In this document: positions 58,064-64,000 of the stretch, piece by piece
Layout: each line of letters begins with the position of its first letter
Numbering within the stretch: the first letter of the stretch is position 1
Source of the DNA: Pirellulaceae bacterium
GTDB lineage: Bacteria > Planctomycetota > Planctomycetia > Pirellulales > Pirellulaceae
Assembly: GCA_020852965.1 (NCBI GenBank)
Contig: JADYZV010000075.1
Location: 62,001-126,000, forward strand
DNA: 64,000 bases
Reading direction: 5' to 3'
Made by a program: the position numbers and the translations under genes
Notes under the pieces: model-generated
Databases searched by the model: none
What the model saw: the letters and a program-made list of their open reading frames with translations, nothing else
What the model was told of the DNA's origin: nothing

Positions 58064-58711
58064 ATGTCTAGCCGATTTAGTATTTGCCTTGCTGTCTTGC
58101 TGTTTGTGCCATCCCTGGCTCATGCAGACATTGTCTTTTTCGTAGACCTGAACATGGACCAAGTTGGTATTCAGCAGAGTATGGTAGGCAATGCAGATGA
58201 CGTTTTGACAGCTACCATTGTATTGCAATTGACGGACGCTGCGACGTCTCTTTCGAGCTACGGGATCACTTTGGAGTACGACCCAAATGAATTAAGTTTC
58301 TTGCTCTCAGGGAGCGTCGAGACTCCGCCGACCGGCCTCCAGTCATTGGTCACCTTGAAGGATAGTGCAGTCGTAGGCACAATTTCCGGCATAGAGGCAG
58401 GGACATTTGACTCGGGTCCGGCAGGTCCCGCGATATTCAACATTGCAACCATCCATTTTCGCGTGCTGACACCGCTGGGGAATGCACAAGATATCGATCT
58501 GAGACTCTTCGAAGCCCCTCCATTTGATGGATTGTTTGACAATGAAGGAAAGCAACTTGTCCCATCGTTCTTCGGAGCTAGCGTCGTGACTTCTGTCCCC
58601 GAGCCTTTACCATTACCCCTGGTCGGTCTTTCATTGATGGCACTCATTCTTTATCGTGGGTCACTCCGTCGACAGAGTGCTTTGGGATTGGCTAAGCAGT
58701 GTGGAGCATAG
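58064..58711 (+). CDS. PEP-CTERM protein with cohesin-like domain
   Basis: This 215-aa secreted protein has a signal peptide of about 20 residues (FSICLAVLLFVPSLAHA). The body has cohesin-like features: LTDAATSLSSYGITLEYDP near 60-80, NELSFLLSG, and FNIATIHFRVLTPLGNAQDI near 127-146. The C-terminus is a typical PEP-CTERM sorting tag: VPEP, a hydrophobic helix (LVGLSLMALIL) and a basic cluster (YRGSLRRQ). PEP-CTERM proteins are processed by an exosortase, which is not encoded in this window. The ATG 58064 is preferred to a TTG at 58052. It follows the giant gene by 54 bp on the same strand, so co-transcription is likely. The giant ends in a dockerin-like module, which makes a cohesin-dockerin partnership a concrete hypothesis. 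Confidence 0.8.
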   Translation: MSSRFSICLAVLLFVPSLAHADIVFFVDLNMDQVGIQQSMVGNADDVLTATIVLQLTDAATSLSSYGITLEYDPNELSFLLSGSVETPPTGLQSLVTLKDSAVVGTISGIEAGTFDSGPAGPAIFNIATIHFRVLTPLGNAQDIDLRLFEAPPFDGLFDNEGKQLVPSFFGASVVTSVPEPLPLPLVGLSLMALILYRGSLRRQSALGLAKQCGA

Positions 58712-58867
58712 TTGTCGCCGATTAAACGGTTACTAGAAAGAGTTCGGACAGAATCAGTTACGTGACCAATCCACTGGCGTTTCGAGCTCATAAAGCAAAT
58801 TGGGGAACTTGCTGGATAAGCTCATCGCCTAACAAGACGAAATCTATCCTTCCAAGCTACTTCACCT

Positions 58868-59791
58868 ATGAAACCGCTAATTGATTCCGATGTCTCGTCA
58901 GCTCTTTGCGAACTGATCGACCCGAGTATAGAAATATTGCAGGTTCGACCGATCGGTGGCGGCTGCATCAGCAATGCCATGCAAATTACGCTGAGGTCGG
59001 ACCGGCTAGGGCGTCGTACCTGGTTCGCCAAATCGAACGCGCCCAGTTTTCTAACCAATTTTCAATCCGAACGGGACGGATTGATTGCTCTGGCAACAGC
59101 CGAATCCATTTCGGTCCCCAAGCCGATTGCGGTGGGCTCGGTTGCCGAACGATCGTGGCTGATCACCGAGTGGGTGGAAACTCAGCCTCAAGTTGAAGGC
59201 TTCTTTGACGAATTTGGTCGACAATTGGCGGAGCTGCACCGCGTGACCTCCGGCAACCGCATCGGTTGGTCCCACGACAATTACCTAGGTGCCGCGATCC
59301 AGCCGAACTCGCCAACTGACACTTGGGTCGAATTTGTAGCTCAAAATCGCATTGGCTACCAGCTTCGTTGGGCCATCGACCAACAGCGAGTTGACGCCAA
59401 GTTGCGTCGTCAATGCGAAGCAATTGTGGCGGCGATGCCCGAACTGCTGGCCGGTCGCGTGGACGAGACGTCGTTGTTGCACGGTGATCTGTGGAGCGGT
59501 AATTATCTTTTTGGTACCGTGCATGAGAACATTGCAGGCGTGCCCGTGATCATCGACCCTGCGGTTTACAATGGTTGCCGCGAAGCGGAATTTGGAATGC
59601 TGAAGCTGTTTGGCTCCTGCCCGCCCGTGTTTTATGATGCCTACCAAAACACGTGGCCGCTGGCCGATGGGTGGCAACGTCGCACTAATGTCTATGTGCT
59701 CTATCATCTGCTGAACCATCTGAACATGTTCGGCAGCGGCTATCTCGACCAATGCCACCGCGTCGCAGGTGAAATTCTGCTTGCGAAGTAG
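58868..59791 (+). CDS. Fructosamine kinase family protein
   Basis: This 307-aa kinase belongs to the fructosamine/ketosamine-3-kinase family of the aminoglycoside-phosphotransferase fold. Early residues show IGGGCISNAMQI (nucleotide loop), then WFAKSNAP with the ATP-binding Lys. The central ITEWVE is the hinge. Catalytic HGDLWSGNYLF starts at His205 and the metal-binding IDPAVYNGCREAEFGM follows. This enzyme type repairs glycated amines or proteins by phosphorylating the sugar moiety, and it is cytoplasmic. Length matches the family. No Shine-Dalgarno is obvious before ATG 58868. The gene stands alone; the neighbours give no pathway clue. Confidence 0.92.
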   Translation: MKPLIDSDVSSALCELIDPSIEILQVRPIGGGCISNAMQITLRSDRLGRRTWFAKSNAPSFLTNFQSERDGLIALATAESISVPKPIAVGSVAERSWLITEWVETQPQVEGFFDEFGRQLAELHRVTSGNRIGWSHDNYLGAAIQPNSPTDTWVEFVAQNRIGYQLRWAIDQQRVDAKLRRQCEAIVAAMPELLAGRVDETSLLHGDLWSGNYLFGTVHENIAGVPVIIDPAVYNGCREAEFGMLKLFGSCPPVFYDAYQNTWPLADGWQRRTNVYVLYHLLNHLNMFGSGYLDQCHRVAGEILLAK

Positions 59792-60204
59792 TTTCGCTTA
59801 TGCCCCTTGTAGGATTCGGTCGCGATGGTCGCGATGGTCGCGACGGTCAGGGGCGATGCTGACGCACCATTTTGCCTTTTATCGTACGTCGATCGTTGAC
59901 TATGGATTGTCCGGAGATTACACTCCGGACCTACCAGAAGTGGCATTTCTTAGCCTACTGAAAACGTGATTCGGAAACAGCTGAACAACCGTTGTCAGAC
60001 TTTATGGGTGCGATGCTCGGCAAGAAATACCCTTAGCCCGCCACCGAATTCAGAGGTGCGGTGGCGATGAAATTCGACTTACCGCCATAGCCCAGCTAGG
60101 ATCAACTCTCATAATTCTACGCGAATCTATGGCGGTGTAGGTGAGTACAAGTTGACAGCTTGCTCCACGTATATTCACTTCCCTACCTCTGCGGGAGAGA
60201 TTTC
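59792..60204. other. Intergenic region, 413 bp, with a short tandem repeat
   Basis: No gene is seen. It contains the triple 9-bp repeat at 59820-59846 and a GGTGCGATGC/GGTGGCGATG-rich stretch near 60007-60070. The last 20 bp hold GGGAGAGA, the Shine-Dalgarno of the next gene. Confidence 0.5.
59820..59846. repeat. Three tandem 9-bp repeats
   Basis: TCGCGATGG, TCGCGATGG and TCGCGACGG follow one another about 30 bp after the fructosamine kinase stop. The unit is itself partly palindromic (TCGCGA). Confidence 0.85.
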
Positions 60205-61599
60205 ATGTCCACTGCTGTATCACCTCAGATCGCCGCTCCCGCGCGCGCGCCGCGTCTGTTTCCTTTGTACTTGACACCGTTCGAAGAGTACATGCTGTGG
60301 GATGATCGAACGGACTATCCGATGACATTCGTCGTTAAAATGGAATTTGATGGCAAGCTCAATCGCGATGCCATTACCGATGCACTACCGAAGGCACTAA
60401 GCCGCCATCCGCTGTTGCAGGCAAACGTTAAGCTCGCCAAAGGGAATCGGAGTTGCTGGGTTGCGGCAGAGCAGCCCCATGTCGAGATCTCGTGGGGGAC
60501 GATCGATCAACCACTCGAATTGCCACGCGGCGAAGCAATCAACCTGGGACGGGAGGTGGGCCTGCGAGTTTGGATCCGCGCCACCGAGGATCGCTGTGTC
60601 ATCACAACTCAGTTTCATCATGCAACCTGCGACGGTATCGGTGCTTATCAAATGCTCGGTGATTGGTTGTGGTTCTACGCGGATCTCGTCGGCGAACCAG
60701 TCGAATCTTCGCTGCCCAAGTTTGATCCCTGGCAGCTTCGGATGCGAGTTAAAGCGGCTTACAACATCGATCTGTATCGAGACAAAGATGGCAAGATCAC
60801 CTACGATCGCTCTGAGGCGGCGATGATGGCAATGCAGACGATGCAGAGCCTAGCTCCCGTTCGTAGCCGTAAACTCGACGCGGCACCGGAGCCGCTATTC
60901 CCAGGCGTATGCGATTTTGAATTCGACAAAGCCCAATACAAGAAACTAAGGCACATCGCTGCGGCTCGCGGGCAGGCGACCAATGAACTGCTGATTCAAC
61001 AATTGCTCGTCTCATTGAACACATGGAGCAAAAAACAAGGGGAACGGCATCGAGGGCAATACTGCATCATGATGCCGATGGACTTGCGTGACGCGGACAC
61101 CCGACTGTGCACCGCAGCGAACTTGGTTACCTACGCGTTGATTCGCCGTCGTCGGCGCGATTGCGCCGATTCCCCCAAACTGATCGAGTCGCTGGCGCAA
61201 GAACTACTCAAACTCAAGCATACACGGCACAAAACCACGTTCATGTACGTGATGGCCTTCCTCGTCCGACTTCCCACATGGTTAAAACGCGGTTTCGCGA
61301 GCCGACGCCGCTTGGCCACTGCCATCGTCTCCAACACTGGCGATCCGACCAAGCGGTTTAGTGTTCCGTTCCCAATGAAAAACGGCTTGCTGCGAGCGGG
61401 CAATCTATTGTTGACGGACATCCATGGAGTGCCACCAATGCGGAACGGCACACGACTGACGATATCCGTATTCACCTACCGACATGTTTTAAAGATCTGT
61501 TTGCGGTGCGATCCGAAACATTTTACGGTGGCAGACAGCCGGGCATTTTTGGCGCACTATATCGCTTCGATAAAGAGCATGTTGGAGGCCAGGCTTTAG
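60205..61599 (+). CDS. Condensation-domain-like (HHxxxDG) acyltransferase superfamily protein
   Basis: This 464-aa protein has the HHxxxDG signature (HHATCDG, 138-144) shared by condensation domains, wax-ester synthase/DGAT and related CoA-dependent acyltransferases. The N-terminal LTPFEEYMLWDD and ALPKALSRHPLLQANV match the start of such domains. FDFEFDKAQYKKLRHIAAARGQATNELL and a late NTGDP segment fit the second half. It is a stand-alone domain, with no carrier protein or adenylation gene nearby. It could acylate a lipid or small molecule, but the substrate is unknown. The ATG 60205 has GGGAGAGA five bases upstream and is preferred to a TTG at 60160. The gene ends four bases before the large heptamer array. 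Confidence 0.8.
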   Translation: MSTAVSPQIAAPARAPRLFPLYLTPFEEYMLWDDRTDYPMTFVVKMEFDGKLNRDAITDALPKALSRHPLLQANVKLAKGNRSCWVAAEQPHVEISWGTIDQPLELPRGEAINLGREVGLRVWIRATEDRCVITTQFHHATCDGIGAYQMLGDWLWFYADLVGEPVESSLPKFDPWQLRMRVKAAYNIDLYRDKDGKITYDRSEAAMMAMQTMQSLAPVRSRKLDAAPEPLFPGVCDFEFDKAQYKKLRHIAAARGQATNELLIQQLLVSLNTWSKKQGERHRGQYCIMMPMDLRDADTRLCTAANLVTYALIRRRRRDCADSPKLIESLAQELLKLKHTRHKTTFMYVMAFLVRLPTWLKRGFASRRRLATAIVSNTGDPTKRFSVPFPMKNGLLRAGNLLLTDIHGVPPMRNGTRLTISVFTYRHVLKICLRCDPKHFTVADSRAFLAHYIASIKSMLEARL

Positions 61600-61603
61600 G
61601 GAG

Positions 61604-61848
61604 TTCTTAGTTTCTAGTTCTTAGTTCTTAGTTCTTAGTTTCTAGTTCTTAGTTCTTAGTTCTTAGTTCTTAGTTCTTAGTTCTTAGTTCTTAGTTCTTA
61701 GTTCTTAGTTCTTAGTTCTTAGTTCTTAGTTTCTAGTTCTTAGTTCTTAGTTCTTAGTTCTTAGTTTCTAGTTCTTAGTTCTTAGTTCTTAGTTCTTAGT
61801 TCTTAGTTCTTAGTTCTTAGTTCTTAGTTCTTAGTTCTTAGTTCTTAG
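61604..61848. repeat. Heptanucleotide tandem array (TTCTTAG family), 35 units
   Basis: Thirty-five phased 7-bp units fill 245 bp: 31 TTCTTAG and four TTTCTAG variants starting at 61611, 61639, 61730 and 61765. There are no indels. Because 7 is not a multiple of 3, TAG occurs in every plus-strand frame and TAA in every minus-strand frame at 21-bp intervals, so the array closes all six frames. It begins four bases after the condensation-like gene stop and ends 93 bases before the metallophosphoesterase start. The family matches the array at 721-797. Confidence 0.97.
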
Positions 61849-61941
61849 AGATTGTGCACTTTGCTAAGAGATTTAAAACTTCCTAGCTTGGCGCCTGTGC
61901 TTTTGACGGCCAATCCAGTCAATCCTTCGAGAGTTCAATTG

Positions 61942-62940
61942 ATGAAACGTCGTACATTCATTCAAACCTCAGCAGCGGCCTCTGTTGCTGGACTCGCTTC
62001 CGCAGGTGCTGGCGCTCTATCGACTTCCGCACGCGAAGCAACGAGTAGAGCATCGTTTGCGATCGACGACAATCAAGTCACGTTCTTTACCAACGTCGTG
62101 ACTCGCCCAGTCCATGTCATGATTGTGGCTGACACTCATCTGTTCACGGATGACGAACGAGGCAAACCGTATCAGGAATTCAGCGGTCGAATGGCGAAGG
62201 CGTACAATTCGACGACTCACGTCAGAAGCGGAAAGCCAACCAATCCGGAAGAATGCTTTGAAGAAGTGCTGGCCCGTACCCAAACCGGGGACATTGATCT
62301 ACTGGCGCTGGTGGGAGACATCTTCAGCTTTCCATCCGAAGCGGCAATCGAATGGGTTACGGAACGACTTGCTACCCTTCAAACTCCATGGTTGTATGTG
62401 GCGGGAAATCACGATTGGCACTATGAAGGCATGGATGGGACGTTGGAAGAACTTCGAGCCGAATGGATTGAACGCCGCTTAAAGCCCATGTATCAGGGAA
62501 AACATCCTCTGATGGCGGCGTATGATATCCACGGGGTTCGCTTTCTGGCAATCGATAATTCGCACTACGAAATCCTACCGGAACAGCTTGAATTCTTCCG
62601 GGCGGAGGCAGGTCGCGGTCAGCCTCTGGTTTTGCTGATCCATATTCCGTTGTTTGCACCGGGACGTTCCATCGGTTTTGGTTGTGGAAATCCGGAATGG
62701 TCCTCCGCCACCGATCGCAATTTTGAAATTGAACGACGCCCCAAGTGGCCCGAAGCTGGGCATACTCAGACGACGCTCGACTTCCATCGCGAGGTCTTTG
62801 AAGCCGACAACCTAATGGGAATATTTGCCGGTCACATCCATCGGCAATCCGTCGATGTCGTCAACGGCATTCCTCAGTTTGTGACCAACGCGAATGCCGT
62901 CGGAGCCTTCATGGACATTCGCTTTGAACCACAGGTTTGA
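61942..62940 (+). CDS. Tat-exported metallophosphoesterase
   Basis: This 332-aa calcineurin-like phosphoesterase begins with a twin-arginine signal (KRRTFIQTSAAASVAGLASAG). The dinuclear metal motifs are present in order: DTH in IVADTHLF, GD in LALVGDIFSF, GNHDWHYEG, a later HI segment (LLIHIPLFAPG), and GHIHRQ near residue 295. This is a complete active site. The substrate, a phosphate mono- or diester, is unknown; export suggests scavenging or cell-envelope work. The frame extends to a TTG at 61852 next to the heptamer array, but ATG 61942 is chosen because it places the Tat motif at the N-terminus. Confidence 0.92.
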   Translation: MKRRTFIQTSAAASVAGLASAGAGALSTSAREATSRASFAIDDNQVTFFTNVVTRPVHVMIVADTHLFTDDERGKPYQEFSGRMAKAYNSTTHVRSGKPTNPEECFEEVLARTQTGDIDLLALVGDIFSFPSEAAIEWVTERLATLQTPWLYVAGNHDWHYEGMDGTLEELRAEWIERRLKPMYQGKHPLMAAYDIHGVRFLAIDNSHYEILPEQLEFFRAEAGRGQPLVLLIHIPLFAPGRSIGFGCGNPEWSSATDRNFEIERRPKWPEAGHTQTTLDFHREVFEADNLMGIFAGHIHRQSVDVVNGIPQFVTNANAVGAFMDIRFEPQV

Positions 62941-63481
62941 GATTATCGGCGACTCAAGCCGAGAATGACTGACGTGAACTCCCCCGTTTTCCCACGCAAC
63001 TTTGGGTTGAACTTTCGGCCAGCAAAGAGGCATGACTCGAATGCTTGGTGCGTGTTCCTCATTGATCCGTTGCGGAACGCGACGCCAACGCTGAACGAAT
63101 ACTGGCGGAGACATGATCCGCTAACTGCTCTGAACCAGCAGGCGTGTAATGCACGTTGGCAGGAAGTTGCTGAGCATTGGATTTGGCAAAACCGTGGAGA
63201 TCGTCAGTGCGAATATCACCCATTTCCCGCATGACTTTGGCCGCCACGGCGTTGTAGTCGTCTTCCTAAATCGTCTATCTTTCGCGCTCTTTGTGGTCTT
63301 TCGTGGCCAACGTGGTTTCGCTTGGTTGGATTGTGGCTGTCCGCTCCGCCCGCGAGGCTTGTCGATCCCTTTCAGCCAATTTGACTCGCCGCCAGGGGTG
63401 TGCTAGAACCCGATTCTAGCAACGTCATTTAAGACGGTAGTCCTCCAGCTCCACAACTCCATTTTCCCTTCAGGAAGAATC
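62941..63481. other. Intergenic region, 541 bp
   Basis: No supported gene. A phrase with loose internal repetition (TTTGTGG, TTTCGTGG, AACGTGG near 63290-63315) resembles low-complexity spacer sequence. AGGAAG at 63472-63477 is the Shine-Dalgarno of the following gene. Confidence 0.5.
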
Positions 63482-64000
63482 ATGTCCCATCCCGCCAATC
63501 CCTACGAACCAACCACGTCGACAGTCGGGGAGTTGTTTGCTGCCCAAGGCAATTACGATGGTCTGGCAGGTACCGCAACTGGGTTAAAAATCATCTATTT
63601 CAGTATTCTTTTGATGTTACTTTGCATTATTGGGATGATCGTAGCCGCTTTCGCTCTCCCGCTCGCTATCGTACCCCTTAGTTTCTTAATTCTGATCGCC
63701 TATCTGATGCTGATCGTGGGACCTTTCTTCTGTCTGTCGGCGCCGGAGTCCACGGGGGCAAAGGGACTGATCATTGGCTCCATCTTGTGTCAAGCGGCGG
63801 GACTACTTATCACCGCTGCACCGATGGTTGGCATTGCAATTCCGGCAGTAGTCACTTCCGCGACAAGCCTGGTTGCAACGATCGGTTCGATACTTTTCAT
63901 TTTGTTTATGATGAAGATTTCTAGCTACATCCAAAGAGACGACTTGCGCGGAAAAGGTCGAACCATCCTGATTGGATCAGTCATCATGGTTGTGCTTTTG
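63482..64000 (+). CDS. Multi-pass membrane protein, 3'-truncated by window end
   Basis: From ATG 63482 the frame stays open for 173 codons to the window edge. A polar N-terminus (MSHPANPYEPTTSTVGEL) of about 35 residues precedes at least five hydrophobic segments: about 36-58, 59-84, 94-113, 125-143 and 161 onward. The charged loop SSYIQRDDLRGKGR (147-160) separates the last two. AGGAAG lies five bases upstream of the ATG, which supports the start. The N-terminal NPYEP phrase is common in planctomycete small membrane proteins. I recognise no family and propose no function. Confidence 0.75.
   Translation, partial: MSHPANPYEPTTSTVGELFAAQGNYDGLAGTATGLKIIYFSILLMLLCIIGMIVAAFALPLAIVPLSFLILIAYLMLIVGPFFCLSAPESTGAKGLIIGSILCQAAGLLITAAPMVGIAIPAVVTSATSLVATIGSILFILFMMKISSYIQRDDLRGKGRTILIGSVIMVVLL

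Noticed and set aside
61604-61848. CRISPR array
   Set aside because: Units are 7 bp and contiguous with no spacers; it is a simple tandem repeat.
61852-61941. TTG-started extension of the metallophosphoesterase
   Set aside because: It would bury the twin-arginine signal 30 residues inside the protein; ATG 61942 is the natural start.

Overview
This 64 kb window looks like chromosomal DNA from a planctomycete, probably of the Pirellulaceae type. The assignment is inferred from protein families and not from an rRNA gene. The diagnostic content is: a PSCyt1/DUF1549/DUF1553 cytochrome next to a DUF1501 protein; a PVC-type CxxCH haem protein; three giant secreted proteins with LEPR-XLL-like N-termini; a PEP-CTERM protein; two ECF sigma factor plus WD40-kinase pairs; and an iduronate-sulfatase-like enzyme. 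I found no rRNA, tRNA, CRISPR array, transposase, phage gene or replication origin.

Layout. Positions 1-797 hold the end of a methyltransferase gene and a 7-bp tandem array. Positions 856-8309 (minus strand) hold the PVC haem protein, the DUF1501 and PSCyt1-DUF1549-DUF1553 pair, and a DoxX-like membrane protein. An 0.8 kb non-coding gap with a 33-bp inverted repeat follows. Positions 9123-21847 (minus) encode a 2689-aa beta-helix/PKD/PD40/RTX protein, a 1252-aa delta-60-repeat protein and a small DUF1566 protein. Positions 22032-25984 (minus) encode an ECF sigma factor and a WD40 kinase that overlap at GTGA. Positions 26357-32484 (plus) encode an S9 peptidase, an enolase-superfamily enzyme, a sulfatase and an orphan coiled-coil protein. 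Positions 32559-35762 hold two diverged copies of a dispersed repeat, one fused to a DUF1579 remnant, with CIA30 and SDR/DUF2867 genes between them. A D-aminoacylase-like gene follows. Positions 37803-41976 (minus) encode the second sigma/kinase pair. Diverging from it is a 15.7 kb gene for a 5241-aa protein that ends in a dockerin-like double EF-hand. Directly downstream is a gene for a small secreted protein with a cohesin-like body and a PEP-CTERM tail. The rest encodes a fructosamine-kinase-like protein, a condensation-domain-like protein, a 245-bp heptamer array, a Tat-exported metallophosphoesterase and the start of a multi-pass membrane protein.

How the parts may fit. The secreted haem proteins, sulfatase, amidohydrolase and S9 peptidase fit periplasmic breakdown of marine-type polymers, though no substrate can be read from sequence. 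The most attractive hypothesis is that the PEP-CTERM/cohesin-like protein anchors the dockerin-tailed giant at the cell surface, with the divergent ECF/kinase pair regulating it. Both giant proteins with PD40 repeats carry that block as an insertion inside another beta fold, one between 12-bp near-identical direct repeats. Two heptamer arrays of the same family lie directly after gene stop codons.
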